64,000 bases of DNA from Timema cristinae (GCA_039000515.1 JBCFYV010009882.1:60444277-60508276), one strand, 5' to 3'; shown: positions 1-12,569, numbered from the stretch's first letter. Numbers and translations are program-made. Notes: generated by a model from the sequence alone, not told the origin.

Positions 1-1936
1 AATCGACTTCATCCCAAGATGTGTAAACTTTATCTACCTTTGCTGCAATAGTTGGAAATAGCCACAAGAGTGTTTAGAACACTGCATTTTTCATACTAGC
101 ATGCTCATGTGCCTCTGACATCTGTTGTTAGTTTAAAGAACTGTAAATTACCAGCTGCTAAATCATAAGCCTAGTAGCACTTGTTTACTTCCGCATTTCA
201 CTACTTGTATCACACGTGCAATATTTATGTGGCAGAAAACATTGTTGGGGGATTTATTAGTGTCCGGTTACTATACTGTGTTAGTAACATTTAATTTATG
301 ATTGATGAATTCGTGTCATGCGAAGTGTGATAAATATAATATTTGGTTGGTATGGCAATTGGAAAATTCAATAATTCGGTGAGTTTTAAAATTTATCTTA
401 TTTCTTCCAATTGCTATTTTATTTTGGTTCTTTAACTATTTCATATTTTGAAACCATGCCTAACACAAATATATGACCTAATAGACTACAATAAGGAAAG
501 CAGCAATATAGCACAAAATTGTTCAAGTTGTGTTGATTGATGTAACATAATTTTCATAAGTTTTCTTTTTTATTATATAATGCCTATATCAGGCCAATAT
601 CAAGCCTGTCAAATTCTCAATTAGCAATTGGTTTGACACTATTGTGGGTTGCAAGTAAAATAAAGAATGATTCTGATAGCAGAATGACATTGCATTTAGT
701 TAAAATGTGACATAAATAATATGTGACGTATAAAATTTTATCAATTTAAACTATATATTATGCAATTTATAAACAATGTGGTGCTAAATTTCATATTTAA
801 AATGCATTACTAATTGAAAATGACATTATTTTATCATAATCATTATCATGCAAACGTTCAGATTTTGGATTTTTGACTTTTAGTTAGCATTCCTGATGGT
901 AAGAAGTGAAATTCAATTCGCAGCAAATGGGTTACGAAGTTAACTATGTTCTAGTTTAACTTGGATTATACACTTCTCATAAAATTTAAAAGAGGCTTAA
1001 ACAAAATTCAAATTTAGTATATAGTATATAGAGGTATAGCATTTTCAAATTAAAGCTGTAGCGTATTGGTTTTTAAAACTTTAATCTAGCAACATTTTGA
1101 TTTAAATGAATTTTAACTTTATAACATCTTAAGTCGTGAAACAATAAATTGGCTGTTCTCAAGGTGGTGATCCGCAGACTTTGACGCATAACCTTAATAT
1201 GACATAGTTTGACTGATAAAAAGAATTTTAGCTCCAAAATAAGATTGTTACCAAATTTTTCAGTCATTTTTAATAATATGGACTAAATAGCCAAGCTTGC
1301 TTATTTGGTAGATGTCTTTGCCACCTTAAATGATCTCAATATCGCCATGCAGAAATGTTCATCTTCATGCTCTACAATTAAAGACAGGCTTATTGGACAG
1401 AAACATGAAGCATAGATGCATCTAAATATAGAGAGATTATTTTGATACTTTTAAACACTTAGCGACAACCAACTATGATGCTGTCGAAGAGCTTGATGTC
1501 ACATCTCCACAAAACATCAATGTTTAACACTTTGTAAATCACTGGTAAACAGAGATATAGCTACTTTCTGGCAGAAGATAATCACAGAAAGGTACTTGAT
1601 GGAACTAAGATTCATTTATTGCATTGAAAGATGTTTTGACTGTCACTGCGGTGGATTTTTTGTGTGCGTACACACATACACACTATCCTGATATTCCAAG
1701 AATGCTCTCAATACACTGTTTCTATTTATCTTGCCATTCCTATGTAAAGCTTCTGTTTCATCCATTATTGCCACTAAGATAAAGTACAGGAACAGCATGG
1801 CATGCAGTATGTCCTCAATTAAGCCACAAATTGAGATAAGCAGATCACCTTTCATGTTAGTAAAATTTAAGCACCCTGGGAGAAAAATTGGCAATTCATT
1901 ACCACATCAAGTAGTTTTAGAAAAACAGCCCAAATA
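1..1936. other. AT-rich non-coding stretch
   Basis: No recognisable gene, repeat boundary or RNA was found. Open frames here are short and not protein-like. The stretch ends where the 13-bp satellite begins. Confidence 0.6.
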
Positions 1937-2363
1937 ACTTTTTAGTCATCCTTTTTAATTGTCCTTTTTGATCGTCCTTTTTGATCGTCCTTTTTGATCG
2001 TCCTTTTTAATCGTCCTTTTTAATTGTCCTTTTTAATAATACTTTTTAATCGTCCCTTTTAATCGTCCTTTTTAATCGTACTTTTTAATCGTACTTTTTA
2101 ATCGTACTTTTTAATCGTACTTTTTAATCGTACTTTTTAATCGTACTTTTTAATCGTACTTTTTAATCGTCCTTTTTAATCGTCCTTTATAATCGTCCTT
2201 TATAATCGTCCTTTATAATCGTCCTTTATAATCGTCCTTTATAATCGTCCTTTATAATCGTCCTTTATAATCGTCCTGTTTAATCGTCCTGTTTAATCGT
2301 CCTGTTTAATCATCCTGTTTAATCATCCTGTTTAATCATCCTGTTTAATCGTCCTTTTTAATC
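1937..2363. repeat. 13-bp minisatellite (GTCCTTTTTAATC unit)
   Basis: About 32 head-to-tail copies of a 13-bp unit, consensus GTCCTTTTTAATC. Variants occur in runs rather than mixed: a block with GTAC in place of GTCC (about 2085-2168), a block with TTTATAATC (about 2185-2275), then a block with CTGTTTAATC (about 2275-2350). This pattern indicates local expansion of neighbouring units. No coding content. Confidence 0.92.
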
Positions 2364-2721
2364 CTTTGAGATATAAGGCACTGCATTCTTATTTGTTTAG
2401 CCAACAAACTTCAAAACTCTTTTTTTTCCCCAAGTCATCCCGTTTTTTGGTCACTGATTTAGTTAAACCATTCCTTTGGTCTTAAGTCTGGATGCAGATT
2501 TTGGATTTTAAATGGCCAAATATAACCAAACCAAATCAATTTTATGCCACCTTATATGTGCTCATAATGTTGACATTTAGAATACCAAACTTGAATCATA
2601 AGCTAATTTTTACAATTTGAACTAAATGGTGTGGGTTAAACAAAACAAACCTAGTCTAATAAAAAAAAAAGTTACTTGCATTGGGATTTTTTTTTTAAAT
2701 CTATTTATTTTCAAACAAATG

Positions 2722-2982
2722 ACCCGCCTCGGTGACGTAGTTGGCTAACGCGCTTGTCGTGTTGAGCTCAAATGCTGAGGACGGGGAGATCGAGGTTCGA
2801 ATCTCGGTCGGGTGAACTGGGGGGGGGGGGGGGTTCCTAAATGGTTTTACACTCTCCACGTAAATGCGGGTTCACTTCCTCTAATTCAACCTTCCCAATT
2901 CCTAATCCATTAGCGTAATTAGTACTTAAAGCGTATAACCTGAACGGGTAGTAAGACGCGGTGCTAAATATATATATATATA
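2722..2982 (+). mobile_element. tRNA-derived SINE, family A (complete)
   Basis: The head is tRNA-like: a box A-like segment (GACGTAGTTGGCTAACG) and a box B-like GGTTCGAATCTC 50 bp further on. A body, the tail GGGTAGTAAGACGCGGTGCT and a (TA)n end follow. A 12-bp target duplication flanks it, TTCAAACAAATG at 2710-2721 and TTCAGACAAATG at 2983-2994, one mismatch. The head is followed by a 15-base G run (2819-2833) that looks like expansion of the CTGGGGG seen at this place in another copy. Confidence 0.88.
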
Positions 2983-2994
2983 TTCAGACAAATG

Positions 2995-3543
2995 TGTGTG
3001 TGAGATTGTAAAACTTATGAATCACCTTGGACCAAAAAATAACTTATTTAAATATTTCTGGTAATCATTTATTTCAATAATAATGTGTCATCTACTAAGG
3101 GTGAACTGCCTTTTACTTATAACTTATTTAAAAAAATATATAAAGTATATGGTATTTAAGATTATGTAATTGTAATCTAAGATTTATGACATTTGAACGG
3201 GTTAGAAAAACTATTACCAAATTATAATGTATAAGGAGATTTAAATGATTGAGTGGATCTATGTATAAACTTACAAGATTTAAGAAACAATTATGTGTCC
3301 CCTCTTTCTGTTTATGTGGGTAAAACGATTTAGTGGGATTTCATTCAAAATTAGTGTTGAGATGTTAAATGGGAATACCTTGAGGTTAAATCGTGATTTT
3401 AATTCCAATTCAAAAATTCTTAGTTAACTAGGGATACAATTTAAAAAATACAAGTATTTTTAACAAATTTGTTCAAAATACATATGGAGAGTGTTTAAAA
3501 CAATAAATTACACTGTATATTTATTTTTATGCAAACATTAATG
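2995..3543. other. AT-rich non-coding stretch
   Basis: No gene, RNA or repeat boundary was recognised between the SINE duplication and the following TAA-flanked element. Confidence 0.5.
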
Positions 3544-3546
3544 TAA

Positions 3547-4500
3547 AGCTACGGCCAGATAAATAGTATACAACACTAGAAGCGAGCTACAAATAATGCA
3601 AGAATAATGCACACTGTATACTCAAGTATGACGAGCCAGATAAGGCAGTAAATGTCATACAATAGGTTGGGAAGGCACGACTTGTAGGTCACATAGCAGA
3701 TATAATAGGCCAGGGTTCATTTGAAGAGCGATAAACACTGCTGTAAATTGGCTACACATGGTGATATACATCAGGGAGTGAGAGCTGTATATTTTTTTAT
3801 GCCATCATAGGTTTTTAATTTTTATAATTAATATGTACTTTGATCATGAACATGTAATTCTAGAGGTGTAAAAATATCCTTGTTTATGCCATACAATAGT
3901 AAAAAAAAAACTTGTGTGTGTAAAGCTCAAGTGTTTCATGAACTAGAACAAATTTCTCTTTATTGACCTTTCACAAATATTTAGGATGAACCCACCACTT
4001 CCTTTGCCCCAAGTAGTGGCAGAACTTTAGTTGTGTAATTGGCCATAAAGGGAATTTTGAGAGGCTTGGCCAGAAGCCTTTTGAAGGTATTCAGAGTGGT
4101 CTTCTCCAGGAATATGTTTGAGAATTGGGTGCCTGTAGAAGCTATTTGGAGGTTGTCGAAATCTTTCACCTTTATATTTGAGAATATTAGGAGGAGTAAA
4201 ATAAAGCTAGAAGGGGCAAAGTCTTTCCTTTTCCACAGCCAATTTTCACCCTTGATGACACAAAGGTTGCACAAATAATTAAGATAAAGATACTTCTTTC
4301 ACCACAAGATTCATGGTTGAACTAAACTGATAAATCTCTAAGATAATAGGCACTCACCTGTGTGGCCAGATATAGCATTATTTAGCGCCTGATTATAGCA
4401 ACATTTCATGCTCCTGTCTGGCCATGTTCTGCCACATTTTTAGCGAGCGGGATTTATAGCACCAACTCGGGCAACATTTACTGCTCGTCTGGCTGTAGCC
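3547..4500. mobile_element. Non-autonomous TIR element E1 with TAA duplication
   Basis: Left end AGCTACGGCCAGATAAATAG; the right end, read as its complement, is GGCTACAGCCAGACGAGCAG. Both flanks carry TAA (3544-3546 and 4501-4503). The end motif recurs inside: GACGAGCCAGATAAGGCAGT at 3630-3649 resembles the right terminus. The length (954 bp), TWA-type duplication and lack of a transposase fit a PIF/Harbinger-like non-autonomous element, which is inference. Frames of 79-97 codons at 3981-4278 overlap on opposite strands and match nothing I recognise. Confidence 0.6.
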
Positions 4501-4503
4501 TAA

Positions 4504-5781
4504 GAATAGCTTATTGATAAACAAATTTTTACTATTATTTTTCTAGACTCTAATATAATGAATGAGAAATTATGTATGTATGTGTTGTACCATTTATTTA
4601 ATCACATAACTGTCAAATGATTTGTAATTTATTTTATGATATTTATTAATTACGTAACTTTGTAGAAAAGGGAGGGGCGGGGCTATTAAAGTTATGAGAA
4701 CCAAGGATTATTTGTGGGTAAGAATAAATTGTGGATTTTATATTTTCTAGTGACAAATGACCTCTAAGTGACATATGATCTATACCAAATGTTAATTTGC
4801 ATACTCTTTAATTCAAATCATGAACAAGTAATCTGGCTTTTCAAAAAATACTGGCATGATGTGATAGGGTTTGATATGATGCACTCGTTCAACATGCTAT
4901 GTGATATTACTTGGAGAAGGAAGTCATAAATATGTGCATTACTTAGTTAATAATGCTCTTTAGTAAAGATTGCTTGAATTACGGTCCGATTTTCTTAAGA
5001 AGACTTATTTGAAAGCTAGAAACTCATTTTACCACAATGGCAGAAAAAATATCACAATTGTGTTTACATTCTTGGTCTGTTTAATCAATAACGCAAAGCT
5101 AAATTATACAGTAATGCATAAGAAAGTATTATTGGGAACTTTTGATAACTTTTTGGGTAAACTTTATAATTTACTTGCGTACCACATTAAGAACTCGAAA
5201 GTTCATGTCCTGACTCAATGACTGCCCAAACCCTTGGACCTAGAAAGCTGAAATTTTGAACAGAGGTTTCTTTTATGATGTAGACAAGGAATAAGGCTGG
5301 ATTTTTTGGAATTCCAACGGTATTGGGAATAAAGAGGATTTATATATAATGTTTAGTTTCAAAACTATGAGCAAAGCCATGGGCAAATGCTAGTGTATAT
5401 ATATTTGAACATACATTTGAATGATTTTGGAGAATTTAAACTGGGGCCAATTTCACTTATTTCTAAAATACTACTTTATCTTTAAATTTCTGCTTTCTTT
5501 AGTGTTTACTCAAATATGTGTGTGGATTCACATAAGAACAAGTTCAAGAGAAAAATCTTGTGTGCACAAAATTATAGTAAATAATACTTCCAGCATACAA
5601 CCTTTTACACATTGGACATTCATAAAGATAATATGAATATGTTTGATTTTGATCTAATTTAACTTGGATACTTATCACAACCTATTACTATAAAAATACT
5701 TATGTTAGCATTTATATTTAGTCATTAAATGCTGTAAATTCATAAGTAATGCTATCATAACCAGCTATAAATTGCTTAATA
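4504..5781. other. AT-rich non-coding stretch
   Basis: Nothing recognised. Short frames at 4970-5221 and 5421-5636 have no recognisable motifs and the composition of their surroundings. Confidence 0.5.
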
Positions 5782-5783
5782 TA

Positions 5784-7222
5784 CAGGTTGATTCAGAATC
5801 GTATACAATAAAGTATTGCAGTGGAATCCACACTGAAAACGAAACTAAAAATCTCATATATTGCCAGGACAGCTTCTTTACCGAGAGAGTGACAGGGACA
5901 GGTCTGACAGAAACAATCATTATGTTGTATAGAGTTTTTTTTATTGACCTGGGTTGTGGAACATTGCACATTTATAGGAGATGTTCGAAATGTTCACCAT
6001 TACATTCACAACACAGTTCAGTCCTGCACCACGACTGTCTTGTTCGTTGAAATATGTGCAACATAACCTGGATCGTATTTCCAGCAGCCATAATTGCATT
6101 CCACAATTGTTCTCTCATGTTGTGCCACTGGAAATACACAATTCCCTTCATGTCGCCCCACAACCAGAAGTCACAAGGTGTGAGATTGGAAGAGTGTGTC
6201 AGGCACGCAACAAAGCTAGCTGCTTCCAATCCATCGCCTGGATAGTATTAGTCCAAATGGCGTCTCACTGCACAGTCGTAGTGTGCATGGGCTCCATCTT
6301 GAAGCAGCCACATGTTCAGCTGCATTGTCAGTGGAACGCCCTCCAATAGTTGGGGAAGGGTGGTCTGCAGAAAGTGTAAGTAGTTTTCACCTCATAGTTA
6401 TGCAGAGATTGCATACAGTCCAAGTAGAATATCACCTACTCCTACCCAAATGTTTATGGAGAAATGATATTGTGAATAAACCTCCAGGACAGCATTTGGA
6501 TTTTTGGCAGCCGAAATGTGCTGGTTACGGAGATTGACTCTGCCACTTTTGTTAAATGTTGCTTCATCCATTGTCAGAACTTTGCTTAGGAATTTTGAAT
6601 TTGTGCTGTGGGGGTACGGCAACCACTTTCAGAATGTCCAACAGTGTTTGAAATTGAGAGCTGGATTCAACTCCTGCACAAGCTGCAAATGGAAGGGATA
6701 CAGCAATAATTGGTCATTTACTGTTTTCCACTCGGATGTCTGTGACAGTCTAATCGCCGTGTACTTGAATCTGATGAGTGTTCCAGAGAATTCAGAATTG
6801 CCTCTTCCACTGCAATGGTCCTGCGATGTCGCAGCCTACCAGTATTAACTATCAAAGGTGCAAAGCGACCTGTTTCCCTCAGGTGACAATTCAGTGCTAT
6901 AAATGTCTGGATTTGGGTGTCACTGGACAGGAAAACGTGAGAGCAGCATCAGCAGAGTTCTGTTGTAAATCAGAATCATATTGGTCAGTTCCTCATTTGT
7001 GTATTGGTCTTCCATCTTAATGGCCACTTTCAATAACATAAAGTACCTGAGTGTGAGGTTCCCTGTTTCCAACACTCCGAATGATGCATGCGCAATGCTA
7101 CCTTGCAATGTTGCCATATCTCAATTACAAAGCGGTCCCTGCACTATTTTGTTGTGAGAATTTTTTTTTTCAACGTAAATTCCATTACACCACTTTATTG
7201 TATACAATTAAGAATCACCCTG
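5784..7222 (-). mobile_element. Mariner-superfamily element with full TIRs and TA duplication
   Basis: The left end CAGGTTGATTCAGAATCGTA and the right end (complement CAGGGTGATTCTTAATTGTA) form terminal repeats of about 44 bp at roughly 80 percent identity. They share an inner block GTATACAATAAAGT. TA sits on both sides (5782-5783 and 7223-7224), the hallmark of Tc1/mariner insertion. The 1,439-bp element encodes a dead transposase on the minus strand, annotated separately. Confidence 0.85.
5972..7020 (-). pseudogene. Mariner transposase pseudogene (DD41D spacing, DUF4817-like N-terminus)
   Basis: Transposase of the cut-and-paste mariner superfamily, read on the minus strand. The N-terminal part near 7010-6930 has MEDQYTNEELTNMILIYN, like the DUF4817 helix-turn-helix region of arthropod relatives. 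MDEATFNKSGRVN (near 6570) holds the first catalytic Asp, QDGAHAHYD the second (codon 6296-6298), and LTPCDFWLWG the third (codon 6170-6172). The last two are in the same frame with 41 residues between them. At least one in-frame stop lies between them (near 6250) and several shifts separate the blocks, so no functional enzyme can be made. The three Asp codons survive, which argues for decay by scattered mutation rather than deletion. Confidence 0.82.
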
Positions 7223-7224
7223 TA

Positions 7225-7900
7225 TTTAATCCAAGGGTACAGAATATCAAAAGTGAATTTCAGGAACTTAAATCCTAGGTACTTTTAGTCTAACTGCGGG
7301 AGTATTATTAATTATTAATGCTCAGAAGTTAATTTATCTCTTTTATATGACTAAAATCGAGTAGAATTTTTTTTTCTCATTGACAACTTGATTCAAGAGT
7401 ATATCTCTTTCTCACACTTACTACAGCACTATTATGGCCCGGGGCTCGGATGATCGCGAGTCTACTGTATAGTGATATTGTTTTCTTCCCTCCAATCAAA
7501 TGTACATTTCCTTTAAATTTTACCTTCCTCATCTATACCCAATTAATGTAAACATGTACTGAACCTAGATTGGTATTAGGATGTGGTGCACGTACAGGAT
7601 GGGTTAAAATAACACCATATATTTACAATTTGAATTACTAAATGCTTCAAATTATACTTAAAATACAACAGAAGATTGACAATTCTCTATTTACCATTGC
7701 ATTTTTTTTAAAAACGTTTCCTTAAGATGACCCCATTATATGCAAAACCTTTTTTTGTATGTGCTTCTCAAATCTTGACATGTTTTAGTTCAATGTCTTT
7801 TGTTGAATTGCTTCATCTACCACCACACACGAGAACTGTTAAGTCTGGTGGACGTGGTGGTCGGGTGATGCTCACAAAATTGTAAAACGCGGTGCTCATA
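7225..7900. other. AT-rich non-coding stretch
   Basis: No gene recognised. CAGGATGGGTTAAAATAACA near 7597 looks like a mariner terminus and could be the left end of the mariner fragment that follows, but I found no matching right end. Confidence 0.4.
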
Positions 7901-7924
7901 AAACATTTTGTGAACCACCTTAAT

Positions 7925-8240
7925 TGATGTTTGAGCTTTATGAACCCTGAACTGCAACGTAAGTTGCAGGGGTGTCAACAACACGTGGTTCCAGTTTGAT
8001 GGGGCAACAGCCTACACAGCCTGAACATGATTGGAGGTGGTTTGCCAAATGTTTCCTGGGCACCTCGTTTCGTTATTTGTGTGTGTGGGGGGGGGGGGGG
8101 GGGGGGGGGAGGACATTGCTTGACCACCATTTTCACCAGACTTAACACCAACACCATTGTACTTATCTGGTGGGTCATGTTAGAGAGTCATGTTTACGCA
8201 ACTCGTCCAAGACCAATTCAGGATCTTTAAGAATGACTTG
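7925..8240 (+). pseudogene. Second mariner-type transposase fragment
   Basis: On the plus strand WFQFDGATAYTA (from 7986) matches the second-Asp block of mariner transposases (family form WFQQDGATAHTA), with FPGHL downstream. In another frame PPFSPDLTP (near 8125) matches the segment before the third Asp, and RPRPIQDLKNDL (near 8210) the stretch after it. Stops interrupt the reading frame, a 25-base G run (8085-8109) has grown inside it, and the CDFFLWG-type motif is unrecognisable. Only the C-terminal half is visible. This is a dead fragment, more decayed than its neighbour at 5784-7222 and of a different lineage. Confidence 0.7.
8085..8109 (+). repeat. 25-base poly-G tract
   Basis: Uninterrupted G run inside a mariner relic, directly after GTGTGTGT. 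It could form a G-quadruplex and its length is probably polymorphic or uncertain in assembly. Confidence 0.9.
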
Positions 8241-9500
8241 TGGTGGAAGTTGAAGCAATTCTATAAGAGGCATTGTGCAAAGCTATATCAAGAGTATAGA
8301 AGCGCATACAACATTGCATTACATATAATGGTGAACATCTTAAGGCTATTATAAAAAAATAATTAATAACTCAAGGGTATGTAGAAAATTGCCAACTTTT
8401 TATTATTATTTTAAGCTTAAATTGAAACATTTAGTAGTTGATAATAAAGATATAGATTTAGGCTTGAACATTGTTCTATTTTATAAATATTTATTATTTT
8501 GACCACAAAGAGGCAAGCCATTGAAACATTATTGAAGGGAGGAAGGTAGGGCCATCTAACAGCAACATTTTCGAACAAACTGTTTGATTTCATGGCCCCC
8601 TTATCCATAATTTTCTACCTATAACTAATATTTTCTCCAAGCTCTATTAATAAATACAGAAAACTTGAAAGAACAATAAAAAATTCACTGCTCAGAACAT
8701 CCAAAACCTTAATATTTTGGAAAAATACTCTCCACTCAGATCTTCTGCTAAGGATGCGACTCAATTCTTTAAATACAGAATATACCTGAAGATTTGGGGA
8801 CAATCTTAATCCTAATTTGACATAATTCTCCAAGATATTTAGCTAGAAATATTAATTTATTTACTAAACTAGCTGTCCATTGCAAACTGATCTGAGACAT
8901 ACTATTAGGTGTAAAGAACTGCTTCTCATCAAACATTGGTGTAATTATATCATTTAATGGAATAAAAAATGTTTTTGGCAATTTAATATTCAATTCAATT
9001 AGTATGATTATTATTAACACTGTCAATAATAATGGAGACTGTATTGCATGCTTTGCGAAAGAACACTCAAAATCACATTTTAAATGACATAAATACAAGA
9101 AAAAATATAATGTCAAGCCAAATAACCATTAGTGATAAAAGCAATTGTTTTTGGCATTTGTGAAGCCTTATTTTACTTTTTTGACAATTAATCTTCAATG
9201 TTTCCAATATCTAAATCAGTATTACCTCAAGTCAAATTTTCTTCTATTCTTTTTTTTGTATGTTATAATTCTAGAGGCATCTTATTTACTAAAATTGTCC
9301 AGGTTGTCAATCTAGTATTATAAGGTTGTATGTGAACACAAATATGTTTGGAGATACAGGGACTTGAATGTCCACTATGATCGTTACCCTCTTAAATGAT
9401 AGGTGGTAGTAATATAAGTTTGTATACAAAGTAATGTTACTATTTATGTGAAATTTACAAACAGTTAGAACATTTTCCTTTCCTTTTTTAGCTGCTATAG
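8241..9500. other. AT-rich non-coding stretch
   Basis: Nothing recognised. Frames at 8615-8833 and 8769-9116 (minus strand) are low-complexity and show no domain that I know. Confidence 0.5.
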
Positions 9501-9889
9501 CCAATTAAATTTACACATACAACTTTGAAACTCTAAAGAAAATGTGTCACTATATTAAATGTCACATACAACCTTGATGTGTTTATTTTCTTACAATAAC
9601 ACAGTTTGGTACAAACTATTAAAACAACTAGCATTTTATAACTAGATACAGTATAATAATAAATTATGCTTGAAATTTTTATTTATTTTTCTTAAATTTA
9701 ATTTTAATAATTAAAAGTTTCATAGCAAAGTCTATAGAAGAATCTAAAAACATAATGAAAAACCCACAAGTTAATGTGTAGATTACATTTTATAAAGAAA
9801 TTGCACTAAATACTATTTAATGTATTTTTTGTTAACCAAACACAGTTACCATATTCATAATAAAAATATTGATAACTATTTGGAATTAA

Positions 9890-11110
9890 GTAAGAGTTAT
9901 TTATTTGTTCAAGATTCCAAGATGTGAGTAATACTCTGTTGATTTGTGGCATCCACTTCAGCATTTCTTGTAAGGACTTTTTCTTCTGTTCTGATAATTC
10001 TACAATCCGCCCACTGACTTTGGGTGTTTGAAGTATGGTTGAAGATTTCAAATCATCAGTACTAACAGTCAGTTGAAGATTTTCTTGACTGTCTAATCTT
10101 TTTTTATTTTAAATTAACATTGCTATAGCACTCAGACAAATGAGACTCACGATATTCAATTTCAGTGAGTGATTGAGTGAACCTTAGAGATGTTACTTTT
10201 GAATAAGGAACTTGTTTGAAATTCAAATTTGTGGCACCTGTTTGAAAATCTTTGAAATCTGTCTTAACCATTTGTAGTATCTTGCAGGGCAGGGCTTCTT
10301 TTGGATCACTTTTAGTAACAACTGCAACAAAGAAATGGGAGAGAAAAACTCACTTTTTGATAACACTTTTTCTATGCAGCTATGCACCGAGTCTATTTCC
10401 TGAATAGAGGAATGACCAGGTGTTGAGAATTTCATTGTGATTCCATCAATAGATGGATGATGTTTCAAAAAATCAAGCACTGCAAATGAAATTATTTAGT
10501 TCCTGTTCTGCAGTACGCAACTGTCACTTCATAGTGTTAACTCTTTTTTTATGTTTGGATTGTCTTTTGCAACCTGCCTCAATATTTTACATACAGCACT
10601 AGCAATATCATTTCCTGTTCTTCCCATAAGAGCTTCTGTCCATAAGGCACAATATACTTGTTTGGTTGTTGAAAGATAGCCTGTTAAATTGTACACATTC
10701 AGCTTACTGAGATAAAAAAAAAAACAGCTGACCTCGGCCTCTTGGGCAAGTAAGTACATTTTCTAAATCAAAACATAATACAGCTTTGTTTTTATCATCT
10801 CTATCACCTTGTCTATCTACTCGCATTGCCTCTTTTTCAGCAATATGAATTTCATATTGCTTTAGTCTGTCCTCTGTCAATGTTTTTTAACTTTTTTTCT
10901 CTTCAAAAGGGTCACATCTGTCTTTATTGGGGACATGAAAATAAAGATTGTAGTCTGTAAAAAGATTGTTTAACAGGGTTCTCAACCTTTTCTTTTTTGA
11001 TTTTTATATAGATTGTACATCAAAGAAACATTGAGAGTGGAATCTAAATACTTCCTCTTGCTGTTACTTCTACAGTAATTAGACTCAACTATAGGGAAAG
11101 ATGAAATATG
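9890..11110 (-). pseudogene. Degenerate DDE/RNase H-like transposase of an arthropod repeat family
   Basis: Minus-strand blocks appear in the order expected for an uncharacterised transposase-like family common in arthropod genomes. They are FPIVESNYCRSNSKRKYLDS (near 11095), LYFHVPNKDRCDPFE (near 10950), LCFDLENVL (near 10780), KLNVYNLTGYLSTTKQVYC (near 10700), a block ending SDSCVLQNRN (near 10520), STPGHSSIQEIDSVHSCIEK (near 10410), VPYSKVTSLRF and QEMLKWMP (near 9970). The Asp residues in CFDLEN and SDSC are candidate catalytic positions. In the SDSC block the expected Trp codon is TGA and the codon after QNRN is TAA. More shifts lie upstream. The gene is dead. The family assignment rests on remembered motif patterns and I cannot give a formal superfamily name. 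Confidence 0.65.
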
Positions 11111-12300
11111 ATCTCTAACTTTTTGTTTTTCGTGCTAAACAATTTGTCTTTTTACATGTTGTCCTTTCAAAGAAGGGTTGGGTATATTACAGATGTCATT
11201 TTTCTTTTCATGGCTTGTGTAAACAGGTTTTTGGCTTATTGATAAAGTGCCTAGGTAAAACTGTTTACATACTTATATGTGATTATTGCTAACAGTAAAG
11301 AAATACTTAAATGTTTTCTTTCTGAGTGAGGATTCACTTGTTTTCTCTTTTTGATTTCTTTCGACTCCAGAGCACTCAGTTGTGAAGACAATGAAATGTC
11401 TCTTTTCATTTGGAGAAAGAGTGTAATATTTTTGGAAAATTACTTCTCTCTCATTATCTGTAATTAAATTTTGACAGTTATATTTCCATCATCCCATTCA
11501 GTTTTTGGTTGTTTTTACAGTATGATATCACCTATGGGGATTGCTTCCATAGCCAATCCTGCCTCACTATTATCAACATCTTCTGTTAGTACCTCAACAA
11601 TACAATCTGTAGCATCCTCATTTATAATTACTTCATCTCTGCAAGATAGCACTATTTCTTCTGCCACATTTTCACATATTATATCATTTGAATTTATTGG
11701 GGGAAATCCACCTTAATTTGATTCAGCAAATCTAAAATAAAGCAAAAGTAATATTCTCATAAGCATATAATTATGTTGTTAAAAGGATCACACTATATTT
11801 AATAATGATTTTACTATGTTTAATTTCATAAAGTAGGTCTTCAAATTCATTCTCCCATTTAATATTATATCCTTTAGGGAATTAGTGCAAAAAACTATAC
11901 CCAAACATTAGGCCTATTATTTCATTCAGCCTAGGACAGACATAGTTTTAGTTTAAATAAGGCATAATATTACTTGTAGCAATAAGATACTCCTAAAAGG
12001 TCCATGGCTAAGCTTGCTTACATAATAACTAAGCACCCTACTATTTTATTAACCTAAAAAAATCCACATACAAAATAATACTTAGTTAGAAGCCAAACTT
12101 TATACTTACATTTTAACAGATGAGTTGTAATTTGAGAGTAATACTTCTTTTTGTCAGTACCACTATCATTAACTAACAGCTCGTTAATAAGTTCATCCAA
12201 ATGACTAATATTGTCAACACAACTGATTTTAAACGCCATGTTTAACAGAATGAATTACTTGTCACATACCACCTGGTTAAAATAAACTATTATAAAATTG
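11111..12300 (-). other. Upstream part of the same candidate transposon
   Basis: Probably held the N-terminal part of the transposase. Minus-strand fragments such as MAFKISCVDNISHLDELINE (12239 downward) are open but not recognised. A plus-strand frame at 11471-11716 is serine/threonine-rich and appears spurious. Confidence 0.35.
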
Positions 12301-12569
12301 AATATTACAGAGTTCTATGTGTAACATACAACCATGTAGCACAAATCACACAACTAAGTGGTTTACCAAGGTTGCATGTGCCACATACAGCTTTGTAACT
12401 CCAAAGATAATCTTAAAGGAAGATACAACTTTAAATAATATGGAATTTCTTGGCTATAAAAGGTGCTGCAGCATAGTGTGGAAGTTTTAAAGGTAGTTTT
12501 ATGCACATACAACCTTTTAATACTCACAATTTTTTTTTTTTTTTTTTAAATATGGCACTTACAACCTTG

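Larger units (their letters stand above)
9514..12569 (-). mobile_element. Candidate DNA transposon bracketed by CACATACAACYTTG motifs
   Basis: A decayed DDE-type transposase is flanked by clusters of one motif. Copies on the left are at 9514-9527 and 9563-9576. On the right they are at 12323-12336, 12366-12380 (inverted), 12382-12395, 12504-12517 and 12556-12569. The 9514 and 12382 copies extend into about 28 bp of direct similarity (CTTTGAAACTCTAAAGAAAA against CTTTGTAACTCCAAAGATAA). The clusters look like subterminal transposase-binding repeats. Exact ends and target duplication were not found, so the boundaries are approximate. Confidence 0.5.

Noticed and set aside
3981..4278. 97-residue minus-strand and 79-residue plus-strand frames in E1
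   Set aside because: Overlapping on opposite strands, no recognised domain, and located in a non-autonomous element.
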